From Tautonia sp040717455 (GTDB taxonomy: Bacteria; Planctomycetota; Planctomycetia; Isosphaerales; Isosphaeraceae), in the NCBI RefSeq assembly GCF_040717455.1, contig NZ_JBFEFH010000009.1, positions 151,813-215,812 on the forward strand: a stretch of 64,000 nucleotides of DNA. The letters run 5' to 3'. How positions within the stretch are numbered: the stretch's first letter is position 1; each line of letters begins with the position of its first letter. The translations under genes were made by a program, and so were the position numbers. The notes under the pieces were generated by a model. It did not search any database, had not been told where the DNA came from, and worked only from the letters and a program-made list of their open reading frames with translations. This document shows, piece by piece, positions 25,801-34,346 of the stretch.

Positions 25801-28061
25801 GAAGGGTCGCGGAGCGGGGCGGCGGTGATCTGGACGGGGCAAGGGTCGCCGTCGCGCCGCAGGAGATGGCCGTGGAAGGTGGCGGCCCCCTCGGCATAGG
25901 CCGTGTTCATGGCCTTGATCACCGCCTCGCTTTCATCCGAGGGGCAGAAGTCGAGGGCGTGGCGCCCCTGGAGTTCGGCGGGGGTCAGGCCGGTGAGCTG
26001 TCCGAGCCGATGATTCCAGCGGATGAGCCTGCCGTCGAGGTCGATCACGAAGAGGATGTCGGGGACCGCCTCCATGATGGTCTGGAGTTCGCCGAGGGCG
26101 GCCTTGAGGCGGTGTTCGGTCTGCTTGCGATCGGTGATGTCGGTGGCCTCGGGGACGAGCAGGGTGACGGCGCCCGAGGCGTCGAGGATCGGCTTGATCG
26201 AGAAGTCGATGAAGGCGGTCTCCTCGGCCGACTTCCGGACCTGTTCCTCGTAACGGACGGAGACGCCGGAGGCGGCCCGCGCGATGGCGTCTCGGAGCCG
26301 CTGCTGGACGGCCGGCGAGACGGTCCACCAGTCGCATTCCCAGAAGGGCTTGCCGATGACGTCGTCGGGGGTCAGGTTGCCGATTGCGAGGGCATGGTCG
26401 TTGACCTGGAGCGTGGTGCCGTCGGGCGAGAGGATGGCGGCGTACTGGAAGGTCTGATCGAAGATGGCCCGGAAGCGTTCCTCCCCGAGGCGGAGGGCCT
26501 CGCTGGCCTGGGCCTGCTGGGTGACGTCGGCCAGGAAGCCGAGGAACCGGGCCGGCCGGCCCGACTCCCGGGGGAAGAAGCTCCCGTCGTCCCTCAGGAT
26601 GATGCACTCGCCTCGGCGATTGATCACGCGGTAAGTGCCGTGGAACCCCGTCTCGGGGTGGGAGGAGATCTGGAGGTCCGAGACGAATCCGTCCCGGTCG
26701 TCGGGGTGGATCCGGGCGATCCAGCGGTCGAGGCCGCCTTCGAGCTCCTCGGGGGAGAAGCCGAGGACCTGCTCGCAGGCCCCGCCGAAGGTGAGGTGGT
26801 CGGCGTCGATGTCCCACTCGTAGAGCACCAGGCCGGCGGCCGAGGCGGCCTCTTCGTATCGGGTCCTCCACTCGGCCTGTTGCTGCTCGGCGAGGCGTCG
26901 CTGGGTCACGTCGCGGCCGATGATGCCCAGGGCGCAGGGGGAGCCGTCGGCCTCTCGGATCGGGAAGACGAGGGTGCTGGTGGCCTTCGGGTTCCCGGCC
27001 GGGCCATAACGGTCCTCGAACTGCTGGGGGGTGTCCTGCTCCAGGACGAGTTGCTCGCGGCGGCGGTCCTCGGCGGCCCGGTCGGCGGGGCCCGGGGCCT
27101 CGGCCGGGGAGCCGGGCCGGGCGTCGGGATCGCCCGGGAGGGGGGCGGTGAACCGGGCATTGGCCATCAGGCAGTGGCCCTCGAGATCCTTCAGGGCCAC
27201 GGCCGCGGGGACGTGGTCGAGGAACCCCCGGAGCAGGGCCTCGCTGGTGCGGAGCGCCCGGTTGACGGTCTCGAGGGTGGCGGTCCGCTCGGCGACGTGC
27301 TCTTCGAGCGTGTCGCGCTCGGCCCGCAGCTGGTCTTCCAGGCGTTTCCGGTCGGAGATGTCGCGGATGCTAGCGCGGAACCCGAGGCCATGGCCGTGGG
27401 CGTCCTGCATCGGCCGCCAGGAGATGGCGGCCCATCGGATCGACCCGTCGCGATGGCGGACCCGGAACTCGAGATTGTCTCCCGAGGCTCCCGCGAGGGC
27501 GTCGGTGAGGGTCCGGGCGAGCGTGGGGCGGTCGTCGGGGTGGACGAATCCGAGCGGGTAATCGGGCCGCTTTAGGCAGTCGGCGGGGGAGCATCCGGTG
27601 AAATGCTCGACGGCCGGATTGACCCATCGGGTCACGCCGTCGGCGTCGATCCAGGACTCCCAATCGGCGGTGCTGTTGGCGATGAGTCGGAAGAGGTCGT
27701 TCTGATTCCAGCCCAGCGCCGTGCCTCGGGCCGGGTGTGAGACGCGGGGCGATTGCACGTCGATCGTCCCGGGGTCGGGGCCGGGGCCGGGGCTGGGGGG
27801 CAGGTCCGCCTGGTCCGTCGCCGGTCCGTTGGCGTTGGCGTCGGCGTCGATGGTGAGGTCGGCGTTGACGTTGGACGAATCACCCGACGCCTGGGGGCGG
27901 GTCGGCAATTCGGCCCAGGACGCGAGGGGAATGGAGTTGCAACGACCGGGGAGTGCCTGGTATCTCACGTCGTACGGGTCGTCTTGCACCTTGACCATCC
28001 TGACGAAACGAGGAGTCGTGCCTTCACCGAACGATCGGCAGGAGGGCCGCCGGACTGGCAC
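22863..28061 (-). CDS. multi-PAS/GAF sensor with HD-GYP and GGDEF domains (cyclic-di-GMP turnover)
   Basis: Up to 1732 residues, without membrane helices or signal peptide. Order: Ala/Asp/Pro-rich N-terminus, five PAS domains (about 120-760), a GAF domain (about 780-930), an HD-GYP phosphodiesterase (about 950-1140, with HDIGK near 1012 and HHERWDGAGYP), three more PAS domains (about 1200-1560) and a C-terminal GGDEF domain with active-site GGEEF near 1650. Its inhibitory I-site RPYD lies five residues before GGEEF. Both enzymatic sites look intact, so it may both make and degrade cyclic-di-GMP according to small-molecule or redox signals. GTG 28061 is the outer start; ATG 27998 is an alternative and neither has a strong ribosome site. 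Confidence 0.92.
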   Translation of the reverse strand: MPVRRPSCRSFGEGTTPRFVRMVKVQDDPYDVRYQALPGRCNSIPLASWAELPTRPQASGDSSNVNADLTIDADANANGPATDQADLPPSPGPGPDPGTIDVQSPRVSHPARGTALGWNQNDLFRLIANSTADWESWIDADGVTRWVNPAVEHFTGCSPADCLKRPDYPLGFVHPDDRPTLARTLTDALAGASGDNLEFRVRHRDGSIRWAAISWRPMQDAHGHGLGFRASIRDISDRKRLEDQLRAERDTLEEHVAERTATLETVNRALRTSEALLRGFLDHVPAAVALKDLEGHCLMANARFTAPLPGDPDARPGSPAEAPGPADRAAEDRRREQLVLEQDTPQQFEDRYGPAGNPKATSTLVFPIREADGSPCALGIIGRDVTQRRLAEQQQAEWRTRYEEAASAAGLVLYEWDIDADHLTFGGACEQVLGFSPEELEGGLDRWIARIHPDDRDGFVSDLQISSHPETGFHGTYRVINRRGECIILRDDGSFFPRESGRPARFLGFLADVTQQAQASEALRLGEERFRAIFDQTFQYAAILSPDGTTLQVNDHALAIGNLTPDDVIGKPFWECDWWTVSPAVQQRLRDAIARAASGVSVRYEEQVRKSAEETAFIDFSIKPILDASGAVTLLVPEATDITDRKQTEHRLKAALGELQTIMEAVPDILFVIDLDGRLIRWNHRLGQLTGLTPAELQGRHALDFCPSDESEAVIKAMNTAYAEGAATFHGHLLRRDGDPCPVQITAAPLRDPSEGVVGLAGVTRDISDRLNLEAELREQAEAVEALNRVGLLLASELDLGSLVQAIADAAVGLTGAGFAVLFTEGPHEEERIYRMFTSSGSEHLESSEVPGLNWIELLRPMLRGHGVIRLDDARLDPHFRRVAGRQAEGPALVSCMAMPLVGRSGAILGAILLGHEGAGIFTERSERLAAGLASQAAIALENARLVAGLEQANAELEAAYDATIAGWSRALDFRDHETEGHSRRVTALTLRLARRMGVSDADLVHLRRGALLHDIGKMAIPDRILNKAGPLDARERQVMERHPVLAHAMLAPIPFLQSALDIPYCHHERWDGAGYPRGLAGEQIPLGARIFAAVDIYDALRSDRPYRPAWSEEQTRDHLRRLAGSHLDPEVVDALIRLLEDAEAAPEPIPPDRDPPDVELLGEAPSPDPDPLHRSFEAWAVPGSTPGAGAGWLGLLMEQISNLLTIVEVDGTIRWQSPLLGQLLGYQSHEVIGTNVFEYIHEDDLPSVRPVFDEFLRDPEFHPALTLRVRHKDGSWRVLEVVGTNLLHHPTFRGLLLTSRDVTEKVQAEKALREGEETLRSFFDSVPMMMAIVELQGDEPRFVKLNASAAHFLGVDPANPPHDQRLRLHLSPEHQGLWARAFRASQPGQEPAHFEYQDRLDPNNPRWLDVSVSAIGTAGPGTRRFACVVQDTTGRKRAEQALRRSEDRFRQLFLGASIGIGIIDNRGLIEAVNPRCAFLLGETPARLTGRRFTELLQEPLRPIVQQTFEDAPTDKLVYCGTLEVTDATGSPRHVQLDATRITGSDGGYRWAACLIDVTDRVQAEQQLSRLASVDALTGLANRHALAAHVDSAIDHSRRLGGMLSLVMLDVDRFKAFNDDFGHLAGDQVLRELASILGQVLRPYDLAIRYGGEEFLIILPGADADAGAQIADRLRLTIAAHPWPLRPITASFGVSTGPAGSFDSELLINRADQALYQAKRSGRNRVVLHREA

Positions 28062-28390
28062 CCGGCTTCACTAAGGGGCCCAGCGCGATTGGCCGTGTGC
28101 CACACCTTCACATTTGCATGGTCGTTCGGTTCGAATATCCCCGATAGTGAACCCTAGGTTGTTTTGGGGGCCTTGTGCGAAGTCTCCGGGAAAATCGCCG
28201 GCCGGTCGGGGAGGGATCGCCCCCGACCCGGGGCGGGAGGCCCCCGAGTCGTCGGGCGGCGAGCCGCGGGATCGCCCCGGTGGCCTGATCTCCCGATGGG
28301 GGACATTCTGGGAGCAGCGTCTTCGATGAGCGTGTTTTTTGCCGGGGGGGATCGATTCGCATGACCGCATCCCCCCCGAGGGGCAGGGCG
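28062..28390. other. intergenic stretch upstream of the sensor gene, nothing recognised
   Basis: 329 bp between the start of the large sensor gene and the end of a ceramidase-like gene, both leftward. A moderately AT-rich patch at about 28125-28170 could hold the sensor promoter. No gene, repeat or clear terminator was found. Confidence 0.4.
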
Positions 28391-29938
28391 TCAGTCGCGC
28401 TGGGGAGGGTTGTTGCCGTACGACCAGGGGGCGCCGGTGAAGGGCGGGCGGCGGGGGGGCTCGGGGGTGGTGCCGGGTGCGAGCCGGCCGATCAGGTCGA
28501 TGCCGACGTCGCGCATCTGGGTGCCGGCGGTGATTTCGAGGTTGCTGTAGCTGGTCAGGCGGGTCTCGTAGCCGCCGCCGCTGGGAGCGAAGGCGGCCTC
28601 ATCGGGGACGTAGCCGACGCAGCCGTTGGCGAGCGAGACGGGGAAGGTGAACGGGAAGGCGCTGGCGGCCTTGATGTCGAGCCCGAGCTGGCAGAAATAC
28701 TCGGCCGGGGTCGTCACGAACACCGCCGGGCCGACCTGGACGGCCTGGACCTCGACCTCGGCCTTCGGCTCCTTCCGGAGGAGGGCGTCGAGCATGACGG
28801 TTTCCTTGGCGAAGGTCCACTCGGTCGGGTCGACCTCGGAGCGTTCCCGGGCCAGGATCTCGACGCTCTCGCGGACGCGATCGGGCGAGGGGACGCGGCG
28901 ATCGACGTCCCAGACCTTCAGGGCGGCATCGACCGGGAGCAAGTCGCCCGGCTCCATGCTGAGCAGGACCTTGACCGCCTCGGCCCCGACTCGGCCGCCG
29001 ACCTGTTGCGCCCAGCGCTCGCCGTTCGGGTACACGTAGGGGCTCTGGTTGTTGACCTGGGTGATGTCGCCCGAGGCCCCGGCCAGGAAGACGACGACCG
29101 CGTCCTCGCCGTAGTACCCCTGGATCACTTTCTCAAGATAATAGATATAATTCGCCGAGATGCCGCCCGGGCTGGTGGTGGCGTGGCAGGCGAAGTTGAC
29201 GATGCAGCCGAGCAGGCGGTTGGGGTCTTCGGCGTCCCAGGCCCCCACGACGCCGACCTCGGGGTCGACCGGCCCGGCGGGCTCGACGATGTCGGGGTTG
29301 CCGAGGCCCGGGTGGGTGACCGTGCGCCCGTCCTTCATCAGGAAGCGTCGGTTGAAGGCGACCTGGTCCTCGATGCCGGAGCCGACGCCCCCCTTGGCGG
29401 CGATCCGCCGGTCGTTCGCCTCGCAAATGGCGTCGATCAGGGCCTGCTCGGTTTCTTCGAGATAGACGGGGTTGACGCAGGTGGAGTGCTCATACGCAAG
29501 CTCCTGCACGTTTTGCGGGGCATGGTCGTACTCGTCGGGCATGATCCAGACGATCGGGCCGGACGAGTGGGAATGCGAGGCGCCGATGAGGATCGAATCG
29601 GCGGGGATCCCGGTGCGGTCCTCGACCGCCCTGCGGACCTTCAGCACGGTCTCGCGGCGGATGCCCAGGGCATCGACCCCGACGATCGCCACGCGGGACT
29701 GGCCGTCGTCGAAGACGGCCGCGCGGACCTTGCAGGGGTCGTGCAAGGACCGGTGGTACGACTTGCCGTAGCCGCCGGGCGCCTCCATGCCGATCTCGGG
29801 CGTGATGTCGCGGACGGAGAACCCGGCCTTGAACACCGGGGCGGCGGCCTGCGGTTCGTCGTCGGCGAGGGCGGGGGCTGAGGCAGCGGCCGAGAGCAGG
29901 GCGACGGCGAGTCCCAGGGGGACGATTGATCGAGGCAT
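28391..29938 (-). CDS. secreted neutral/alkaline ceramidase-like hydrolase
   Basis: 515 residues from ATG 29938 (AAGAGGAA ribosome site) with a signal peptide ending ASAPALA. It matches the N-terminal catalytic domain of neutral ceramidases: KAGFSVRDITPEIGMEAPGGYG, metal-binding ASHSHSSGP (His122/124) and NFACHATT (His252). The C-terminal Ig-like domain of true ceramidases is absent. Where characterised enzymes have the nucleophile Ser in GDVSPN, this protein reads GDIT (290-293), so Thr may substitute or the substrate may differ. It is divergent from a second family member, 192 bp away. The family is expanded in planctomycetes; amide or ester hydrolysis is inferred only. Confidence 0.85.
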   Translation of the reverse strand: MPRSIVPLGLAVALLSAAASAPALADDEPQAAAPVFKAGFSVRDITPEIGMEAPGGYGKSYHRSLHDPCKVRAAVFDDGQSRVAIVGVDALGIRRETVLKVRRAVEDRTGIPADSILIGASHSHSSGPIVWIMPDEYDHAPQNVQELAYEHSTCVNPVYLEETEQALIDAICEANDRRIAAKGGVGSGIEDQVAFNRRFLMKDGRTVTHPGLGNPDIVEPAGPVDPEVGVVGAWDAEDPNRLLGCIVNFACHATTSPGGISANYIYYLEKVIQGYYGEDAVVVFLAGASGDITQVNNQSPYVYPNGERWAQQVGGRVGAEAVKVLLSMEPGDLLPVDAALKVWDVDRRVPSPDRVRESVEILARERSEVDPTEWTFAKETVMLDALLRKEPKAEVEVQAVQVGPAVFVTTPAEYFCQLGLDIKAASAFPFTFPVSLANGCVGYVPDEAAFAPSGGGYETRLTSYSNLEITAGTQMRDVGIDLIGRLAPGTTPEPPRRPPFTGAPWSYGNNPPQRD

Positions 29939-30130
29939 CGTGATTCCTCTTGGGCCATCTGGGCGAATCGGGTGGGTGGCCGGCGAGCGGGATCGGTCCG
30001 AGTCCGGCCCGCCCGCCGTCGACGATCGGGGTGCCGCGCATGGTGCACGCTGGTGGACCGATCGCCATGCCGCTATGGTAAGGGAGCCTCGGTTCTCCAA
30101 CAATGGATTGACCAATCTTGGAGCCTCGTG

Positions 30131-31546
30131 ATGATGCGTCGTGATCGAGTTCGGCGAGAAATGGGCGCGAGCGGGCGCTGGGCGGTTTGCGGGGTGATGG
30201 TCGGAATGCTCGTCGTTTCGGCCTCGGCAAAGGCCGCGGACGGCGCGCCCGAGACGTGGAAGGCCGGGGTTGCCCGGGTGGTGATCACGCCGGAGGAAGA
30301 CGTCTGGCTGGCCGGTTACGGCACGAAGCGGGTGCCGGACGGGAAACTGCATGACCTGTGGGCCAAGGCGGTTTGCCTGGAGGATGCCGAAGGGAATCGC
30401 GCCGTCCTGATCACGACGGACTTCCAGGGGGTGCCGAAGGGGATGAGCGACCGGGTGTTCGATCGCCTGGAGGAGCGCTTCGGGATCGAACGGACTCAGG
30501 TCATGCTGACGTTCTCGCATAATCATTGCGGCCCACGACTGGGGGAGGATCTGGTCGATTACTACCCGGTCGAGGAGGAGCAGGTTGGGCTCGTCGAGCG
30601 GTACACCGACGCCATGGTCGAGACGATGGTGGACCTGGTGGGGGAGTCGATGGAATCGCTCGCCCCGGCGGTGCTGAAGGCAGGGCAGGGAACGGCGACC
30701 TTCGCGGTGAACCGGCGGAACAATACGGAGGCCGAGGTGCCGGCATTGATCGAGCGCGGCGAACCGCTGGCCGGGCCGGTCGATCATTCGGTGCCGGTGT
30801 TGAGCATCGAACGGCCGGATGGGTCGCAGGCCGCTGTGCTGTTCGGGTACGCCTGCCACCCGACGACCCTGAGCTTCACGACCTGGTGCGGCGACTACCC
30901 GGGGTTTGCCCAGGTTGAGCTGGAGCGAGCGTTCCCGGGGACGACGGCGATGTTCGTCAACACGTGCGGCGGGGATCAGAACCCCATTCCCCGTCGGTCG
31001 GTCGAGCTGTGCGAGCGCTACGGCGAGGAACTGGCCGACGCGGTGGGCGAGACGCTGCAACGGCCGATGGAACCGATCGCGCCGGTCCTGCGCACGGCGT
31101 TCGCGATGGTGGAGCTCCCTTATCTCGAAGTCGTGACCCGGGAACACTTGAACGAGCGATTGGACGATGCGAACGCGATCGTGGCCCGGTGGGCGGCCCG
31201 GCTGCTCCGGAAGCTGGACGCGGGGGAGACGTTCGAGGCGTCGTATCCGTATCCGGTGCATGCCTGGCGGCTCGGGGAGGACACCCTGATGATCGGGATG
31301 GGGGCCGAGACGGTGGTCGATTACGCCCTCCGGTTCAAGCGGGAGTACGGCTCGAACACGTGGGTGTGCGGCTATGTCGATGACATGATCGCCTATATCC
31401 CGTCCCGTCGCGTGTGGGAAGAAGGGGGATACGAGGGGGGATCGTATCTCTATGAGTATGGACGTCCCGCGTTCCGGTGGGCCGGCGACGTGGAGGAGAG
31501 GATCGCGGCGACGGTCGATCGGCTGGTGAGGGACGTGAGGGAGTGA
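30131..31546 (+). CDS. secreted neutral/alkaline ceramidase-like hydrolase, second paralogue
   Basis: 471 residues from ATG 30131 (GGAG eight bases upstream), with a signal peptide ending SASAKAAD. The same fold as its divergent neighbour: KAGVARVVITPEEDVWLAGYG, metal-binding FSHNHCGPRL (His130/132) and GYACHPTT (His243). The motif that holds the catalytic Ser in known ceramidases (GDVSPN) reads CGGDQNPIP here (GDQN, 281-284), so the Ser is replaced by Asn. The two paralogues are distant from each other, which argues for different substrates rather than a recent duplication. Catalysis by the canonical mechanism is doubtful. Confidence 0.85.
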   Translation: MMRRDRVRREMGASGRWAVCGVMVGMLVVSASAKAADGAPETWKAGVARVVITPEEDVWLAGYGTKRVPDGKLHDLWAKAVCLEDAEGNRAVLITTDFQGVPKGMSDRVFDRLEERFGIERTQVMLTFSHNHCGPRLGEDLVDYYPVEEEQVGLVERYTDAMVETMVDLVGESMESLAPAVLKAGQGTATFAVNRRNNTEAEVPALIERGEPLAGPVDHSVPVLSIERPDGSQAAVLFGYACHPTTLSFTTWCGDYPGFAQVELERAFPGTTAMFVNTCGGDQNPIPRRSVELCERYGEELADAVGETLQRPMEPIAPVLRTAFAMVELPYLEVVTREHLNERLDDANAIVARWAARLLRKLDAGETFEASYPYPVHAWRLGEDTLMIGMGAETVVDYALRFKREYGSNTWVCGYVDDMIAYIPSRRVWEEGGYEGGSYLYEYGRPAFRWAGDVEERIAATVDRLVRDVRE

Positions 31547-31554
31547 GGAGGACG

Positions 31555-31590
31555 TCGGGCCGCGGTTTCGCCGGGGAAATCGCGGCCCGA
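31555..31590. terminator. bidirectional terminator-like hairpin
   Basis: A 10-bp perfect inverted repeat, TCGGGCCGCG (31555-31564) and CGCGGCCCGA (31581-31590), extends inward through GTTTC/GAAAT (one G-U pair) to a 15-bp stem with a 6-nt GCCGGG loop. It sits exactly in the 50-bp gap between two convergent genes. There is no T tract, so intrinsic termination efficiency is uncertain, but the stem is very stable. Confidence 0.7.
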
Positions 31591-31596
31591 TGACGG

Positions 31597-33459
31597 TCAA
31601 GGGGTGGGGGATTCGGCGGCGGGGTCGCCCCAGAGGACGCGGCCGATGAACAACGCGCCGGTGGCCCCTCGGCGTCGGGCGTCCTCGTTCCAGACCCCTT
31701 CGGAGACCGTGACCCAGGATTCGCGGTCGCTGATGGCCGATGCGCCGAAGTTGCCGAGCTCGCCGCCGCGCTCGGGGATGATGATGCGCTCGGTGCTGCG
31801 GATGACCTGGAGCAACTCGGGATCGACCTGGGCGACAAAGAGCGGGGCGCGGTGCCGCATGATGTGGTCGTTGTCGGCCCCGCGGCGGGTGTAGACGAGG
31901 AACAGGCCGTCGCCGTGCGCGAGCCAGTGCTGCTGCGTGTTGTAGCTGCAGAGGTCGGTGCCGTCGTCGAAGGTCCAGGCCTTGGCGGGGCGGTAGTTCA
32001 GGCCATCATCACCGACGCTTGCGTACCCCTTCAGGTCGTTGCGGATGGTGAGATAGTACCGGTCGGCGCAGCGGATCAGGGAGGGTTCGTAAAGCCCGCG
32101 TTCCTCAGCAAGCGAGAGGATGTTCCCATGTTCCCGGTAGGTCAGGGTCTCGCCGTCGAAGGAGCAGCGGGCGACGGTGACGCTGAACGGCTCGCCGGCC
32201 GATCGGCCGATGTAGAAGGGCAGGAGGACGGTGCCGTCGTCCTCGATGACGAACTGGGCGCAGGCGCTCCGGGCGAAGTTGAATCGTTCATCGTCGGGCA
32301 TTTCCAGGCGTTGCCAGGGGGTCCAACGACGGGTCTCGGGGTCGAAGACGGCGAAGGCGGTCTGGTGGGCGCGGGCCTGGTCTTCGAGCTGCTCGCCGGC
32401 GGCGCTGTAGCGGACCTGGGCGCCGACGGCGATCACCTTGCCCGAGGCCGGGTGCAGCATGGGGGTGACGTCGGCGACGGCCACGTCGACCCCCCCCGGC
32501 TCGCGGACCCAGTCGAGTTCCTCGACCGGTTCGGGCCCGGTCCAGGTCTGGCCGAGGTCGGCACTTGTGAGCATGCTCAGGCCCGAGTAATGGTCTGAGG
32601 TGTGCAAGTGCTGTTGCAAGGTGATCAGGACGTTCGGTCGGTGCGGCTCGTCTGAGGGGGGGAGGACGGTCGCCCTGGGGTGGTACCACAGGAACCGGCC
32701 GTCGTCGTGTTCGAGGACGGTCTGGGCCGAGGTTTCGAAGGGAATAATCGGGGGAGATTCAAGCAACTGTTGCAACGTGGGCATCATGAGGTTCGCAAGT
32801 TCGCGATGGCCGCGCGGGTTGGGGTGGAGGCCGTCGGTCGTCCAGTCGCGGAGGTTCTGGCCGTCGGCCCGGGCCTCGGTCCAGTGGGCGTAGTGATCGA
32901 CGAGGGCAACGCCGGTGTCGCGGGCAACGTCTCGGCAGGCCTCGATGTAGGGTTCGAGCTGGAGGTTCGGATTGCGGCCGAGGCCGTCGGGATCGGCGTC
33001 GTCGGCCCATCGCGGTTCGGTCATCAGGACCGGCTCGATCCCGGCGAGCAGGAGGTGCTCGACGATCGTCCGGAGATTGCGGGCGAAGTCGTCGATCGAG
33101 AGGCGGCTGGTGGTGGCCCCCTGGTCGACGTAGCTGTCGTTGGCGCCGTACATGACGGTGACGATGCGCGGACGCTGGGCGATCAGGCCGTCGAGCCGGG
33201 CGAGGGCCTGGTCGGTCCGCTCGCCGCCGACGCCGAGGTTGATCCCCTCGACCGCGAGGCCGTCGGCATTCAGGGCCGCCTCGACGCGGGCGATGAAGGT
33301 GTCTTCGGGCGAGACGCCCGGGCGGACGCCCTTGGTGATGGAGTCGCCGAGGGCGATGATCCGGCCCGGCGGCTTGGGCGAGGAGGCGGGATCCTCGGCG
33401 GAGGCGGCCGTGCCGAGCAGGAGGATCAGGGGGGTGACGGGCCAGCGGGCGTGCGTCAT
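31597..33459 (-). CDS. secreted SGNH/GDSL hydrolase fused to a sialidase-like propeller domain
   Basis: 620 residues from ATG 33459 (AAGGAAC upstream), signal peptide ending GTAASA. The N-terminal SGNH esterase domain (about 33-225) has block I GDSITKG (Ser40), block III GANDS and block V DGLHPNPRGH with the catalytic Asp/His. The C-terminal domain (about 245-605) resembles the six-bladed propeller of exo-sialidases, including an Asp-box-like SADLGQTWTGPE and VLLPFYIGRSAGEP. The pairing suggests de-O-acylation plus removal or binding of an acidic sugar outside the cell. The sialidase Arg triad was not verified. Convergent with a ceramidase-like gene. Confidence 0.85.
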   Translation of the reverse strand: MTHARWPVTPLILLLGTAASAEDPASSPKPPGRIIALGDSITKGVRPGVSPEDTFIARVEAALNADGLAVEGINLGVGGERTDQALARLDGLIAQRPRIVTVMYGANDSYVDQGATTSRLSIDDFARNLRTIVEHLLLAGIEPVLMTEPRWADDADPDGLGRNPNLQLEPYIEACRDVARDTGVALVDHYAHWTEARADGQNLRDWTTDGLHPNPRGHRELANLMMPTLQQLLESPPIIPFETSAQTVLEHDDGRFLWYHPRATVLPPSDEPHRPNVLITLQQHLHTSDHYSGLSMLTSADLGQTWTGPEPVEELDWVREPGGVDVAVADVTPMLHPASGKVIAVGAQVRYSAAGEQLEDQARAHQTAFAVFDPETRRWTPWQRLEMPDDERFNFARSACAQFVIEDDGTVLLPFYIGRSAGEPFSVTVARCSFDGETLTYREHGNILSLAEERGLYEPSLIRCADRYYLTIRNDLKGYASVGDDGLNYRPAKAWTFDDGTDLCSYNTQQHWLAHGDGLFLVYTRRGADNDHIMRHRAPLFVAQVDPELLQVIRSTERIIIPERGGELGNFGASAISDRESWVTVSEGVWNEDARRRGATGALFIGRVLWGDPAAESPTP

Positions 33460-33730
33460 GGGACGAGGTTCCTTGGCCCATCGGGGCCGTTCGGGGTGAG
33501 GGCGAGTGGGGTGATCGGGCGGACAAGGACGGCCGGCGTGGGCTCCGGGGCGTGTTCCGGCGCAGGGATCGCCCGGGAGGAATTGAGGTAGTTAGATTGT
33601 GTATTAGTTATTTACGATTGAATGATAGGTCATATCTGTGTTGCTGGGTGATGGTGGCCTCGTGTGGCGGTTCTCCGGTTCGGTGTTGCCGGGCTGATAT
33701 GATGGGGCGGGCCTGCCTCGGAACGCAAGG

Positions 33731-33771
33731 ACCCCTCACCCCGGCCCTCTCCCCGCGAGCGGGGAGAGGGG
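33731..33771. repeat. GC-rich hairpin repeat
   Basis: ACCCCTCACCCCGGCC is followed by the hairpin CCCTCTCCCCGC/GCGGGGAGAGGG with a two-base change in the loop compared with the 20.9-kb copy. The surrounding 476-bp gap (33460-33935) holds no gene. A short frame reading through the repeat gives the Pro/Leu/Ser-rich translation typical of this element and is not counted as a gene. Confidence 0.7.
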
Positions 33772-33866
33772 GGCAGATTCGACCTTCTCGCGGGCGAGAG
33801 GGGTAGAAGTGTAAACATTGCGAAACTTCGAGCCCGTCGTGCTCGAATTTTTTCCGAAGTTCTCCC

Positions 33867-33913
33867 TTGATCGGCGGCGAGTGTGGCGCCATAGTGTATG
33901 AGTTCAATAGAAC
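33867..33913 (+). promoter_or_regulatory. promoter and possible operator of the GntR-ABC operon
   Basis: A -35 TTGATC (33867-33872) and a -10 CATAGT (33890-33895) are separated by 17 bp. An inverted repeat GTTC-AATA-GAAC (33902-33913) lies at the expected transcription start, where repressor binding would stop initiation. GntR proteins of the YtrA type normally repress their own ABC operon. The assignment was made by eye. Confidence 0.45.
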
Positions 33914-33935
33914 ACCAGGACGGAGGGCCTGAGCC

Positions 33936-34346
33936 ATGCTCTTACTCGGCCTGATCCCGGGGGACGATCGGGCGATTTACGCCCAGATCGCCGATCGGGT
34001 GCGGTTCGCGGTGGCGTCGGGGGCCTTGCGGCCGGGGGAGCTGGTCCCTTCGGTCCGCGAGCTGGCCAAGCAGTTGGTGGTCAATCCGAACACGGTGGCG
34101 CGGGCCTATCGGGAGCTGCAGGCCGAAGGGCTGCTCGACGCCGTGCGGGGGACCGGCCTGAGCGTGACGGTCGAGGCCCCCGAGCGTTGCCAGTCTGCCC
34201 GCCACGCCTTCGTGCGCGACCGCCTTCGCGCGGCGATCGACGACGCGAGGCGGAGCGGGCTCGACCCATCGGAAATCGAACGCATCTTGCACGACCAATG
34301 GCGGGAGTCCGGCGTGGCGGGCCAACACGAAGGGGGACAGTCATGA
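33936..34346 (+). CDS. GntR family (YtrA-type) transcriptional regulator
   Basis: 136 residues, ATG 33936 with GGAGGG upstream. The winged helix-turn-helix spans about residues 10-78 (IYAQIADRVRFAVASGALRP, then PSVRELAKQLVVNPNTVARAY). Only a short helical tail of about 55 residues follows instead of a large effector domain, as in the YtrA subfamily. The stop overlaps the start of an ABC ATPase by four bases (ATGA), so the three genes form one operon. It probably senses a cell-envelope compound and represses the transporter; the signal is unknown. Confidence 0.9.
   Translation: MLLLGLIPGDDRAIYAQIADRVRFAVASGALRPGELVPSVRELAKQLVVNPNTVARAYRELQAEGLLDAVRGTGLSVTVEAPERCQSARHAFVRDRLRAAIDDARRSGLDPSEIERILHDQWRESGVAGQHEGGQS

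Noticed and set aside
24246..27575. Rightward open frame of about 1100 codons inside the sensor gene
   Set aside because: Antisense shadow of the PAS domains; composition is Glu/Gly/Val-rich without any recognisable motif.
33552..33806. Rightward frame of 84 codons through the hairpin repeat at 33.7 kb
   Set aside because: Its recognisable part is simply the translation of the repeat, which recurs at other repeat copies.
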